NCBI GenBank assembly: GCA_000719695.1
Contig: JOHN01000008.1
Location: forward strand, 62,001-126,000
Source of the DNA: Streptomyces sp. NRRL F-6131
GTDB lineage: Bacteria; Actinomycetota; Actinomycetes; Streptomycetales; Streptomycetaceae
Length of the DNA: 64,000 nucleotides
Reading direction: 5' to 3'
A model generated the notes under the pieces. The model was given only the letters and a program-made list of their open reading frames with translations, searched no databases and was not told the DNA's origin. Position 1 is the first letter of the stretch; every line of letters starts with the position of its first letter. Shown piece after piece: positions 41,983 through 52,631 of this stretch. Position numbers and translations under genes: made by a program.

Positions 41983-44900
41983 TCAGGCGTCCTCCCGCCC
42001 CGCCAGTGCCAGGGTGGAACCGTGCCGGCCCTTGCGGACCAGCAGCTGGGCCGGGATCCGGCTGCGCAGATCGGCGACATGGCTGACGATGCCGACCGCG
42101 CGGTCCCGCTCGCGCAGTCCGTCGAGGACGTCCATCACCTCCTCCAGGGTGTGCTCGTCGAGGCTGCCGAAGCCCTCGTCGATGAAGAGCGTGTCCAGCG
42201 GCATGCCCCCGGCCTCGTCGGTGACCACGTCGGCCAGGCCGAGCGCCAGGGCGAGCGAGGCGAAGAAGCTCTCGCCGCCGGAGAGCGTCGCGGTGTCGCG
42301 CTCCGTGCCCGTCCAGGCGTCGACGACGCGCAGCGCCAGGCCCGAGCGCTTGTTGCCACCGCCCCGGTCGTCGCTGTGGACGAGGGTGTAGCGGCCGCCG
42401 GACATCCGGACCAGCCGGTCGCTCGCGGCCGCTGCCACCTGTTCCAACCGCGCCGCCAGGACGTACGACTCCAGGCGCATCCGGAGCCGGTTGTCGGTGG
42501 AGGTGCCGGCCGCGAGCGCGGCCAGCCGGCTGATCCGCGCGTACCGGGTGAGCTCCGGGGCCAGTGAGCGGGCCAGCTCCGTGAGCCGGTGGCCGATCGT
42601 GGCGAGCGCCTCGCAGCGTTGACGGGCCGCGTCCCGAGCGGCGTGCGCCGCGCGCAGCCGGTCGGTGGCGGCGCCGAGCCGGGCTCGGGTGCCCGGCAGG
42701 TCGGCGGGCGGCAGGGCGGCCGCCGTGGTCAGCTCCGGCTCGGCGAGCCGCCGTTCCGCCGCGGCGAGCTCCGCCCGGTGCCGGTCCAGCCGCTGCTCCA
42801 GCCGCTCGCGCTCGGCGCGCGGCAGCAGGACGGCGACGGCGTCCTGCGCGCTCGCGAACCCGGCCGCCACCGCGGCGTCGGCGAGTTCGTCGTCGGCCCG
42901 CTTGAGCTGGTGCGCCGCCTCGGTGGCCGCGCGCGCCGCACCGGCCAGCGCCGCCACGGCCGAGGCGAGGCGCTGCAGTGCGCCCGCTCGGGCCTCCACC
43001 GACGGCGCGTCGCCGCGGGCCGCGGCGACCCGGGCGGTCAGCTTCTCCTGCTCGGCGTGCAGGGTCCGGGCCTGGGCGGCCAGTTCGGCGCTCCGCTCCC
43101 GGGCGTCGGCCAGCGCGCTGCGGCGGACCGCCTGCTCCTCGGTGAGCCGCTCGATCTCCCGGCCGACCGCGCCGAGTCGTTCCGCGACCCGGACCGCCTC
43201 CCGGTGCTCCAGTCCGAGCCCGGTGAGTGCCCCGGCCAGGGCGTCGCTGGGATCCTCGCCGGCGGCACCGGCCGCCGCCGCACGGCGCACCCGGAGAGCG
43301 GCCAGGTCGCGTTCCGCCGTGTCCGCGGCCTGCTCGGCGGTCGACTGGGCGCGACGGGCCCGCTCCTCGTCCTCGGCCCGGACCGGTTCGCCGACCGGCC
43401 GGGCGGGGGCGGGGTGCTCCGCCGAACCGCAGACCCGGCAGGGCTCACCGGCGCCCAGCTGCGCGGCCAGTTCGGCGGCCATGCCGGTCAGCCGGCGCTC
43501 GCGGAGCTCCAGGCCGTACTGCCGGGCGTCCAGCGCCTCGGCGCGCAGGGCGAGGGCGCGCGGCGCGGCCCGGTCGATGTCCCGGTCGAGCGCGTCCCGC
43601 TCGCGGGCGGCGGACAGCCGGGCGGTCAGCTCGGCTCGTCGGGCGTCCAGCCGCTCGACGAGCGCGGCGGCGTCCCGGGCGGCGGACTCCTCCTCCTGCA
43701 ACGCGGCGAGTCGGCCGTCGAACTCGGCCAGCCAGTCGCCCGCCTCCTCGGCGAGGTCCTCGGCACGTCGCAGGTCCGCGGTCAGCGCGGCCCGGGCGCC
43801 GTCCAGCTCGGCGCACTGCCGCTCGTCGTCCCGGGCTCCTTCCAGCCGGACGATCTCGGCGCGCAGCCGCCGCTCCGCCTCGGCCAGCTCCTCGGCCTCC
43901 GCGTGCGCCAGCGCCCGGCCGCCTCCGGCCTCGCCCGCGTCGACCGGTCCCGGACCGCTCGCGTCGCCGACGAAGGCCGGGACCCCGCCGGCCGAGCCGT
44001 CCCGGCCCGCCCGGTCGGCGACCTCGGCGAGGACGGCACGGTGCCGGTGCTCCTCCTCGCGGGTCTGCCGGTACGCCGCCGCCGCACGCTCCCGCAGGTG
44101 CAACACGGACTCGACGCCGACCGCCGCCTGCGCCGAGGTCAGCCGTCGGCGGTCCGCGGCCCGGGCCGGCTCGTCCTCGGCCAGCCGGGCGGCCTCCCGC
44201 ACCGCCTGCCGGTGCCGCTCCTGCCGGTCGGCCAGCTGCTCGGCGGCCTCCCGCGCCCGCTCCGCCGCCCGGTGCGCCTCCTCCGCGCCGGCCAGCGCGG
44301 CCTCGGCGACGGTCAGCTGCTCGGCCGCGCCGCCGCGCAGCACCGCCGCCCAGCCCAGCACCCCCGTGGTGAGTTCGGCGTCCGCGGACGGGTTCGGCGT
44401 GCCGTCGTCCTCGGCCGTCGCCCGCCCTGCGGCGACCTCGGCGCCCGGCCCGGCCGCCTGCTCGGCCTTGCTGGCCAAGTCCCGCAGCCGGCTGCGCCCG
44501 GCCTGGACGGCGGCCTCGTGCCCTCGGCGCTGCTCGGCCAGCCAGGCCTCGACGGACTGGAACCGCTCGGTGTCGAACAGCCGGCGCAGCAGCTTGCCGC
44601 GCTCCTCCGAGTCGGCGCGCAGGAACCGCGCGAAGTCGCCCTGCGGCAGCAGGACCACCTGGCAGAACTGGTCCCGGCTCATCCCGATCAGCCGGTGGAT
44701 CTCCTCGCCGGCCTCCTGGTGCGACTTGCTGACCGCCCGCCAGCCCGGCGTGCCGTCGCCGGTGCCCGCGCCGTCCACCGACCACTCGCGCAGCAGGGTC
44801 TGGGCGCGCTCGACGGTCATCCCCGTGCCGACCTTCTTGGGTCGGGGCTGCTCGGGGATCCGGACGACCTCCAGGCGGCGGCCGCCGAGCGTCAGCTCCA

Positions 44901-45138
44901 GCCGGACCTCGGTCAGCCGGTCGAGGTCGGCGTGGTCGCTGCGCAGCCGGTTGGCCCGGCGGGTGCCGGGCACCTCGCCGTAGAGGGCGTAGCAGACCGC
45001 GTCCAGCACACTGCTCTTGCCCGCACCGGTGGCGCCGCGCAGCAGGAAGAGCCCGCCGGCGGCCAGCGCGTCGAAGTCGACCGTCTCGGTGCCCGCGAAC
45101 GGGCCGAAGGCGGTCACGCTCAGCCGGTGGAGTCTCAT
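41983..45138 (-). CDS. sbcC: Nuclease SbcCD subunit C, SMC-like ATPase
   Basis: Predicted 1051-aa DNA repair protein. Walker A GATGAGKSS lies at residues 35-43, a zinc hook CRVC near residue 566 is flanked by long coiled coils, and the C-terminus holds the signature LSGGESFFASLALALG and the Walker B/D-loop DTLFIDEGFGSLD. With SbcD it forms a Mre11-Rad50-like ATP-dependent nuclease that opens hairpins and blocked DNA ends. Its ATG overlaps the SbcD stop (ATGA). Confidence 0.97.
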   Translation of the reverse strand: MRLHRLSVTAFGPFAGTETVDFDALAAGGLFLLRGATGAGKSSVLDAVCYALYGEVPGTRRANRLRSDHADLDRLTEVRLELTLGGRRLEVVRIPEQPRPKKVGTGMTVERAQTLLREWSVDGAGTGDGTPGWRAVSKSHQEAGEEIHRLIGMSRDQFCQVVLLPQGDFARFLRADSEERGKLLRRLFDTERFQSVEAWLAEQRRGHEAAVQAGRSRLRDLASKAEQAAGPGAEVAAGRATAEDDGTPNPSADAELTTGVLGWAAVLRGGAAEQLTVAEAALAGAEEAHRAAERAREAAEQLADRQERHRQAVREAARLAEDEPARAADRRRLTSAQAAVGVESVLHLRERAAAAYRQTREEEHRHRAVLAEVADRAGRDGSAGGVPAFVGDASGPGPVDAGEAGGGRALAHAEAEELAEAERRLRAEIVRLEGARDDERQCAELDGARAALTADLRRAEDLAEEAGDWLAEFDGRLAALQEEESAARDAAALVERLDARRAELTARLSAARERDALDRDIDRAAPRALALRAEALDARQYGLELRERRLTGMAAELAAQLGAGEPCRVCGSAEHPAPARPVGEPVRAEDEERARRAQSTAEQAADTAERDLAALRVRRAAAAGAAGEDPSDALAGALTGLGLEHREAVRVAERLGAVGREIERLTEEQAVRRSALADARERSAELAAQARTLHAEQEKLTARVAAARGDAPSVEARAGALQRLASAVAALAGAARAATEAAHQLKRADDELADAAVAAGFASAQDAVAVLLPRAERERLEQRLDRHRAELAAAERRLAEPELTTAAALPPADLPGTRARLGAATDRLRAAHAARDAARQRCEALATIGHRLTELARSLAPELTRYARISRLAALAAGTSTDNRLRMRLESYVLAARLEQVAAAASDRLVRMSGGRYTLVHSDDRGGGNKRSGLALRVVDAWTGTERDTATLSGGESFFASLALALGLADVVTDEAGGMPLDTLFIDEGFGSLDEHTLEEVMDVLDGLRERDRAVGIVSHVADLRSRIPAQLLVRKGRHGSTLALAGREDA

Positions 45139-46304
45139 CGGGGCAGCTCCGCCTTCCGGTCGGTGGTCTCCCGGACGCGCTCGAAGCCCTGGCGCAGCCA
45201 GCCCAGCTCGTCCTGGTCCGGCTCGGCGCCGGGGCGGACGTGCCGCAGGAAGCCCTCGGCGATCTCCAGGTCCGTGCGCCCGCTCACCCGGGCCGCGTAG
45301 GAGGGGGAGGACGAGGCGGTGGTCTCCTCCGGGTCGAACAGCAGCTGGAGGGTGTGCGGGAAGCGGCGGCGCAGCCGCTCCATCGGTTCGCTCGGGCGGC
45401 TCGGGTCGGTGAGGGTCACCTGCACCCAGGCCTGCTCGTCAGCGGTGTGCCGCTCGTCGGTGAGCAGCTCGTCGAGGCGGCCGCGCAGCCGGGCCAGCCG
45501 CCGGGGGACGGGGCAGGGGACCCGCTCGGCGGTGACGGCGCCGTCCGCCGCGAGGTCGACCAGCCACATGCTCTTGCGCTGCTCGTGCTCGGAGAAGGAG
45601 TAGGCGAGCGGGGAGCCGCTGTAGCGCAGGTGCGGGGCGAGGGTCTGGCAGCCGTGCAGGTGGCCGAGCGCCGCGTAGTGCACGCCGTCGAAGACGGAGG
45701 CGGGGACGGCCGCGACCCCGCCCACCGCGATGTCGCGCTCGCTGTCGGTGGGCTCGCCGCCGGTGACGAAGGCGTGCGCGAGCACCACGGCGCGGGTGCC
45801 GGTGGGGCGGGCCGCGAGGTCGGCCCTGACCTGCTCCATCGCGGCGCCGAGCACGGCCGCGTGGCCGCCGCGCGCCAGCCCGAAGCGCTCCCGGACCAGC
45901 GTCGGTTCCAGGTAGGGCAGTCCGTAGACGGCGACCGGGCCGTGCTCGTCCGCCAGCAGCACCGGCTCCGCGCACTCGCCCGGGTCGGTCCGCAGGTGGA
46001 CTCCGGCCCGGCCGATGAGGCCCGCGCCGACACCGAGGCGGCGGGCGGAGTCGTGGTTGCCGCTGATGAACACCGTGGGCACACCGAGGTCGGCCAGCCG
46101 GTGCAGCACGTCGTCGAACAGTGCGACCGCCTCCAGCCCCGGCAGCGCCCGGTCGTACACGTCGCCGGCGACGAGCACGGCGTCGACGCGCTCGTCCCGG
46201 ACCACCGCCACGAGGTGGTCGAGGAAGGCGCGCTGGGCGTCGTGCAGGCTCTCCCGGTGGAACGAGCGCCCGAGATGCCAGTCGGAGGTATGCAGCAGTC
46301 GCAT
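45135..46304 (-). CDS. sbcD: Nuclease SbcCD subunit D, Mre11-like exonuclease
   Basis: Predicted 389-aa metallophosphoesterase. The dimetal motifs are all present: LHTSDWHLGRSFHR (start), GDVYDR (about residues 47-52), GNHDS near residue 82, and GHLHG near residue 214. It supplies the nuclease activity of SbcCD. The ATG at 46304 starts directly at MRLLHTSDWH. It is encoded upstream of sbcC with a 4-base overlap, the normal order. Confidence 0.97.
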   Translation of the reverse strand: MRLLHTSDWHLGRSFHRESLHDAQRAFLDHLVAVVRDERVDAVLVAGDVYDRALPGLEAVALFDDVLHRLADLGVPTVFISGNHDSARRLGVGAGLIGRAGVHLRTDPGECAEPVLLADEHGPVAVYGLPYLEPTLVRERFGLARGGHAAVLGAAMEQVRADLAARPTGTRAVVLAHAFVTGGEPTDSERDIAVGGVAAVPASVFDGVHYAALGHLHGCQTLAPHLRYSGSPLAYSFSEHEQRKSMWLVDLAADGAVTAERVPCPVPRRLARLRGRLDELLTDERHTADEQAWVQVTLTDPSRPSEPMERLRRRFPHTLQLLFDPEETTASSSPSYAARVSGRTDLEIAEGFLRHVRPGAEPDQDELGWLRQGFERVRETTDRKAELPR

Positions 46305-46491
46305 GGTTCCCGACCATAACGGGCGCCACCGACAACTCGGTCCGGAACGGGACCGGAGGGCGTCCGGGGAGGGGTCGGCGGAGCCGCGCGAGCATCACTC
46401 AAGGTCGATTGTCAGTGACGCTGTGTATGGTCGCGGTCGTCGGGAGCCAGGGGGCTCGTGGGGCCGGCGGACATGCCGACGACGGAGGGAC

Positions 46492-47907
<1,416 letters not shown>

Positions 47908-48123
47908 TCGCTGCTGACCAGGGCGTTCGGCCCCGGGTGTCCACCAAGCGGCGCTGGGGACTGTTCATCGACCGCCTGTTCGGGGAAGATTTCGGGGAAG
48001 ATCAACAGTGGGAACGGTCGGTACCCCACGCCGCCGCGACCACCGCTCCGCCCCGAACCGCGCACCGCGAACCGTCCCCGCGCACCGTCGGTCCGGCGAG
48101 CCCGACACCGAAAGGGGGGACGC

Positions 48124-48813
48124 ATGAGCCGGATCGAGTACAGCGCGGAGATCGCCGAGCTGCTCGGCCGGGTGCGCCGGCGTCCCACCGCGGGCTGGCC
48201 GTGGCGGCCGGGCGAACGGGTGCCCCCGGGGCTGCCGGTCAAACAGTCGTGGGGGTGGCTGTTCGCCCCCGACGGCCGGGTGCTGACCCTGGTCAACCCC
48301 AAGGACGGCATCGTCTCGCTGCCCGGCGGCTCGCTGGAGCCGGAGGACGGTGGGGAGCCCGGTTCGGCGCTGGCCCGGGAGGCGGCCGAGGAGGCGCAGG
48401 CGCTGATCGGCACGCCGTACTACCTCGGCTACCTCTACGACCGGGTCGGCTCGGCCAACGGTGGACACGAGTGCGCCCGGGTCCGGATGGCCGCGGCGCT
48501 GCGGGCCGTCGGTCCGAGCCGGCCGGACCCGGCCTCGGGGCGGCACTACCGTCGGCTGCTGGTCGCGCCCGGCCTCGCCGTCGAGCTGCTCGGCTGGGGC
48601 GCACCGGGCCTGCGGCAGGCCCGGGCGGCGGTGGCGACCGCCGTCCGGCGGCTGGGCGTGCCCGCGGCCGCCGACGAGACGATCGAGGAACTGCCGCTGA
48701 GCGGCTGCGACCTGTTCCCCGGTCCGGGCCTCGGCCCGACTCCGGGCCCGGTTGCCGAACCGGCCCCCGGCCCGGCCCCCGGCCCGGCCCCGGGCACCTC
48801 CCCGGCAGGGTGA
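48124..48813 (+). CDS. NUDIX hydrolase family protein
   Basis: Predicted 229-aa protein. The NUDIX box appears as GGSLEPEDGG...GSALAREAAEEAQ, with the REAxEE core intact and a short insertion after the first Glu. Such enzymes hydrolyse nucleoside diphosphates linked to another moiety. Residues 200-229 are a Pro/Gly repeat (PGPAPGPAPG). The ATG at 48124 has AAAGGGGGG 5 bases upstream. Substrate unknown. Confidence 0.88.
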   Translation: MSRIEYSAEIAELLGRVRRRPTAGWPWRPGERVPPGLPVKQSWGWLFAPDGRVLTLVNPKDGIVSLPGGSLEPEDGGEPGSALAREAAEEAQALIGTPYYLGYLYDRVGSANGGHECARVRMAAALRAVGPSRPDPASGRHYRRLLVAPGLAVELLGWGAPGLRQARAAVATAVRRLGVPAAADETIEELPLSGCDLFPGPGLGPTPGPVAEPAPGPAPGPAPGTSPAG

Positions 48814-48820
48814 GCGACAA

Positions 48821-48844
48821 CCCCACCCCACCCCACCCCACCCC
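48821..48844 (-). repeat. CCCCA tandem repeat, possible G-quadruplex on the minus strand
   Basis: Four CCCCA units and a final CCCC. On the minus strand this reads as five GGGG runs separated by single T bases, a near-ideal G-quadruplex pattern. It starts 7 bases past the NUDIX stop and could act on transcript ends. Confidence 0.7.
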
Positions 48845-49030
48845 GCTGAACGCCGTCCCTCGATCGGGCGACGCCCGGAAACCGGCGCGTGGGCGCACTT
48901 CCCGTGGCGGAAGGGGCAGTTCACCGCCCTGTCGTCAGACTGACCGTCAATTGCCTTGGCATGACAACTTCCCGAGTTAGCTACCGCCTGGTATCAAATT
49001 GTGTGACGCACGTCACTCCCAGGAGGTGTC

Positions 49031-49831
49031 ATGCTACGCCCTGCCCGTGCCATGTCCGTCGCCGTCACCGCGGCGCTCCTCTCCTTGACCACCCTCGTCA
49101 CAGCCGGTTCGGCCCACGCCGCCGGGGTCAACTACGTCGCGCTCGGCGACTCCTACGCCTCGGGCCTCGGAGCCGGCAGCTACACGAGCGAGAGCGGCAG
49201 CTGCAAGCGCAGCACCAACGCGTACGCGTACCTGTGGAAGAACGCGCACGCGCCGTCGTCCTTCTCCTTCGTCGCCTGTTCCGGAGCCAGAACCGGAGAC
49301 GTGCTCAACAACCAGCTCTCCACCCTGAGCTCGGCCACCACGCTGGTCAGCATCAGCGTCGGCGGCAACGACGCGGGCTTCGCCAGCACCATGCAGACCT
49401 GCGTCCTCGACTCCGAGAGCGCCTGTCTCAACGCCGTCGCCACCGCGAAGAACTACGCGACCAGCACGCTTCCCGGCAAGCTCGACCAGGTCTACTCGGC
49501 GATCCACGCCAAGGCTCCGAACGCCCGGGTCGTCGTGCTCGGTTATCCGCACCTCTACAAGGTCGGCGGCAGCTGCATCTTCGGCATCGGCGACACCAAG
49601 CGGGCCGCCATCAACGGCGCCGCCGACGTGCTCGACGACGTCATCGCCAAGCGCGCCGCCAACGCGGGCTTCGCCTTCGGCGACGTCCGCTCGATCTTCC
49701 GCGAGCACGAGATCTGCGGTTCCAGCACCACCTGGCTGAACAGCACCACCCTGCCGGTGGAGGAGAGTTACCACCCGAAGGCCTCCGGCCACTCCGGCGG
49801 CTTCCTGCCGGTGTTCACCGCGCAGGCCTGA
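49031..49831 (+). CDS. Secreted SGNH-fold lipase/esterase
   Basis: Predicted 266-aa precursor with a signal peptide cleaved near residue 30 (AHA-AGVNY). The SGNH blocks are present: GDSYASG with Ser41, the conserved Gly in ACSGARTGD, GGNDAGF with Asn, and the catalytic pair in YHPKASGHSGG near the end. Six cysteines allow three disulfides, as in Streptomyces extracellular lipases of this type. The ATG at 49031 has AGGAGG 5 bases upstream. Confidence 0.95.
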   Translation: MLRPARAMSVAVTAALLSLTTLVTAGSAHAAGVNYVALGDSYASGLGAGSYTSESGSCKRSTNAYAYLWKNAHAPSSFSFVACSGARTGDVLNNQLSTLSSATTLVSISVGGNDAGFASTMQTCVLDSESACLNAVATAKNYATSTLPGKLDQVYSAIHAKAPNARVVVLGYPHLYKVGGSCIFGIGDTKRAAINGAADVLDDVIAKRAANAGFAFGDVRSIFREHEICGSSTTWLNSTTLPVEESYHPKASGHSGGFLPVFTAQA

Positions 49832-49880
49832 TCGGCGCCCGTGCAGGCCTGACTGCACCCCGCGCGCCCGCGCGACCCGC

Positions 49881-49932
49881 GGACGGCGGGCCCGCCGGTC
49901 CCCCGACGGGGGAGGGACCGGCGGGCCCGTCC
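49881..49932. terminator. Large bidirectional hairpin between convergent genes
   Basis: Arms of about 19 bp (ending GGGCCCGCCGGTCCC on the left, and beginning GGGACCGGCGGGCCC on the right) with one 3-base bulge and an 11-base loop. It lies between the stops of the SGNH lipase and the nitroreductase-hemerythrin gene and can end both. Confidence 0.8.
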
Positions 49933-49934
49933 GG

Positions 49935-50885
49935 TCAGCGTCCCGGCGGGGGGAACGGGATCCCGGCCAGGGCGGGGAGCAGTTCCCGCTCCTCGTGGGC
50001 GAGATGGGCTTCCAACGCGTCCGCCGTCCGTGCCAGAGCGGCCCGGAACCGCTCCGGTTCGGCGGATTCGAGGCCGGACACCAGCGCGACCAGCTCCTCC
50101 TTCAGTCGGGACACCGCGCGGTGCTCCTCGGCCAGCCGCTCCAGCACGTCCCGCAGCTCCGGATGGCTGCGGGCCAACGCCGGGAAGACGCCGTGATCCT
50201 CGCCGGTGTGATGAACGGTCAGGCCTTGGCAGAAAGCCAGGCAGTGCTGGCGGATCTGCAGGCCGAGCCCGGGGGCACGGCCTTCGCGGCCCACCCCAAC
50301 GGCACCGCTCGCGGGGCCGGCGCGGCCGGCGCTGCCGGCGCCGCCCGCGATGCCGGCGAAGTGCGCCTCGGTCTCGGCCCGCACGTGTCGCACCTGGGCC
50401 CGCAGCCAGTCGTGCACCTCCAGCAGTTTGTCCGCGAGGCTCGCCACCTCGCGCACGGGTGTCCCGGCCCCGGGGTGTTCCAGCACCACCACGGGCAGGA
50501 CCCGTGCGGTGTGCTTCTGGTAGTCCCCGTACCCGGGGGCCGCGCGGACGACCGCCTCGAACAGCCGGTCGCGCCGCTCGCCCTCGGCGGGGACGGCGAT
50601 CGCGTCGAACACCTCCTCGCCGAGTTCGACCCGCACCAGCGGGCCGGCGAGCAGGTTGCGGTACCACTGCGGGTGCTCGGGCGCCCCGGCCGCCGAGGCG
50701 ACGACCAGCAGCAGCCCGTCGGCCCGCACGAACCCGAGCGGCACGGTGTGCTCCCGCCCGGAGTGTTCGCCGACGGTGGTCAGCAGCAGCAGGTCCCCGC
50801 CCTCGAAGGGTCCGCCGACCCTCCCGCCCCGGGCACGGAACTCATCGATGACGGTCTGATTGAACGACGAAGAAGACATGGGCAT
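49935..50885 (-). CDS. F420-type nitroreductase domain fused to a hemerythrin-like domain
   Basis: Predicted 316-aa protein. Residues 1-135 resemble the deazaflavin (F420)-dependent nitroreductase family (LLLLTTVGEHSGREHTVPLGF, PQWYRNLLAGPLVRVELG, ARVLPVVVLEH). Residues 155-305 form a four-helix HHE/hemerythrin-like unit with metal-type histidines (LLEVHDWLRAQVRHVRAE, GLTVHHTGEDHGVFPAL, EEHRAVS, LEAHLAHEERELLP). A short Gly/Ala linker lies inside the first helix pair. ATG 50885 or 50879 could be used. Confidence 0.88.
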   Translation of the reverse strand: MPMSSSSFNQTVIDEFRARGGRVGGPFEGGDLLLLTTVGEHSGREHTVPLGFVRADGLLLVVASAAGAPEHPQWYRNLLAGPLVRVELGEEVFDAIAVPAEGERRDRLFEAVVRAAPGYGDYQKHTARVLPVVVLEHPGAGTPVREVASLADKLLEVHDWLRAQVRHVRAETEAHFAGIAGGAGSAGRAGPASGAVGVGREGRAPGLGLQIRQHCLAFCQGLTVHHTGEDHGVFPALARSHPELRDVLERLAEEHRAVSRLKEELVALVSGLESAEPERFRAALARTADALEAHLAHEERELLPALAGIPFPPPGR

Positions 50886-51165
50886 ACGCCTGTGGTGATC
50901 TCTCTCCGGAGCGCGCTCCGGAACAGGGGAAGGGGGAAGCGGCGGCCACCGCTGCGGGAAGGATCCCGGCCGCGGCCGCGGCGAAGGCTCGGAAAGGCTC
51001 AGGGAAGGCTCAGGAAAGGGGAGCGGAGAACGTTCTCATCACGCGTCGTCCCTCGGTGTCGGGTGCCGGCCCGGCTGCCGGCCGGCCCACATCTCTTTGG
51101 CCGCCGCCACGCTGCACGGGACCCATCCCAACACCCGCGCAGGCCCGCTGTCAACGCGTCGGAAA

Positions 51166-51206
51166 CGGCGCACCGCCGACCCCGGAGCGGGGTCGGCGGT
51201 GCGCCG
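51166..51206 (-). terminator. Perfect 18-bp hairpin terminator after the polysaccharide deacetylase
   Basis: Arms CGGCGCACCGCCGACCCC and GGGGTCGGCGGTGCGCCG with loop GGAGC, 21 bases past the deacetylase stop on the minus strand, followed by TTTCC. The rest of the gap to 50885 (about 280 bases) shows only loose GGAAGGCTCAGG repeats near 50985-51015 and no gene. Confidence 0.85.
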
Positions 51207-51227
51207 TGCGAGCGGACGCCGGTGGTG

Positions 51228-52427
51228 TCAGCGCAGGTAGGAGGCCAGGCCGGCGGGCTTGAGGCCGGCGACGTCGGCGGCGGCCAGGGCGCGCCGGAGG
51301 TCCTCGGCGAGGGTGTCCGTCCAGTGCAGCAGGACGACGTCGCCGGGCGAGAGGGTCCCCTCGTGCCAGATGTTGGAGGCACCCCAGCTGAAGTCTGCGT
51401 CGGCGGTGAGCACCGTGCGCATGCCGCAGTTGGCGGCGGCCTGGAGGGTGTCGGGGTTCCAGGCGAAGAACGGCGGGCGGAACACGGTCGGCGTGGTGCC
51501 GAAGAGGCGGGTCAGCGAGTCCCGGGCGTCGCAGATCTCCACCTGCTGCTCGGCGGGCGAGAGCTTGGTGAGGTCGGGGTGGGAGACGCTGTGGTTCTGG
51601 ACGGAGGAGCCGGGTGCGGTCGTCACCCGGCGGAAGTAGTCGGGGTTGTTGGCGGCGGCCATCGGCAGCGGGAAGGCGGTGATCGGCAGCTGGTGGTCGG
51701 CGATGAGCCGCTCCGCCTCCGGGGTGGTCTGCCAGCCGTCGTCGACGGTGAAGAAGACCACCTTGTCACTGGTCGCCACCGAGGCGGCGGCGGTCGCCGG
51801 GGCGGGCGCGGGACCGTCCACCCGCACGTCGTCGACGGCGAACGGGCCCTGCTGGTACCAGCCGTGCACGGTGAGCCGGACGGTGGTGGCGGTCGGCCCC
51901 GCGGTGAAGCGGGTGGTCAGCTTCTGCCAGCCGCCGTTGGTGCTCTCCGTCCACGCGGGGGCGGTCGGGCGGTCGGTGCCGCCGGTGGCGCCGAGGAAGA
52001 CGAACTTCCCGCGGACCCAGGCGGAGGCGGTGTAAGTGGTGCCGGGCCGGACGGAGACGGTCTGCACGCATTCCCCGGTGGATTCGTCGCCCGCCGGGGT
52101 GACGGCCAGGGCGGAGGCGCCGGAGTGCGGGACGTTGGTGGTGACGGAGGCCTCGGCCGGACCGCCGGAGCAGCGCCAGCCGGGCACGCTGCCCCAGTCG
52201 GCGAGCGAGGAGGAGGGGACCTCGAACCCGGGGTTGGTGGCCAGGTTGACGGCGGGCGCCGCGGGCGCGGCGGCCTCCGGCCCCGTGGCGGCGGCCGGTC
52301 CGGCCAGGCCGGCCGTCAGCAGCGCGGCCGACGCGGTCAGCGCGGCCAGGCGTCCGGACCGGCGTCCGGACCGGCGACCGGAGACGCCTCCGGACAGGCG
52401 TGTGGACATGCGCGAGGAGATGGACAC
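51228..52427 (-). CDS. Secreted polysaccharide deacetylase with an N-terminal carbohydrate-binding-like domain
   Basis: Predicted 399-aa precursor with signal peptide (SGRLAALTASAALLTAGLA) cut near residue 47. Residues 58-200 look like a jelly-roll carbohydrate-binding module (NLATNPGFEVPSSSLADWG). Residues 215-399 are the NodB deacetylase, with TVDDGW (metal Asp), NHSVSHPDL (His pair), RPPFFAWNPDTL and LLHWTDT. It would remove acetyl groups from cell wall or extracellular glycans. GTG 52427 has GGAG 7 bases upstream. Confidence 0.92.
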   Translation of the reverse strand: MSISSRMSTRLSGGVSGRRSGRRSGRLAALTASAALLTAGLAGPAAATGPEAAAPAAPAVNLATNPGFEVPSSSLADWGSVPGWRCSGGPAEASVTTNVPHSGASALAVTPAGDESTGECVQTVSVRPGTTYTASAWVRGKFVFLGATGGTDRPTAPAWTESTNGGWQKLTTRFTAGPTATTVRLTVHGWYQQGPFAVDDVRVDGPAPAPATAAASVATSDKVVFFTVDDGWQTTPEAERLIADHQLPITAFPLPMAAANNPDYFRRVTTAPGSSVQNHSVSHPDLTKLSPAEQQVEICDARDSLTRLFGTTPTVFRPPFFAWNPDTLQAAANCGMRTVLTADADFSWGASNIWHEGTLSPGDVVLLHWTDTLAEDLRRALAAADVAGLKPAGLASYLR

Positions 52428-52631
52428 GTGGGGACTCCAGCGTGGGGGACGCGCCCGTGGGGCGGGCGCGCGGAGAACGGGATGTGGGGGTGCTCCCGGA
52501 GGGGCGGGAGCATTCGGCGTGCCGCACTCGGACCGGAGAAAAACAATGGACTGGACCACTGCGATCGTCAAGGGACACGTCGGCCCGACGAGGCGTCATG
52601 TCGTCGACTTAAAACGGGACAAGACGACACG

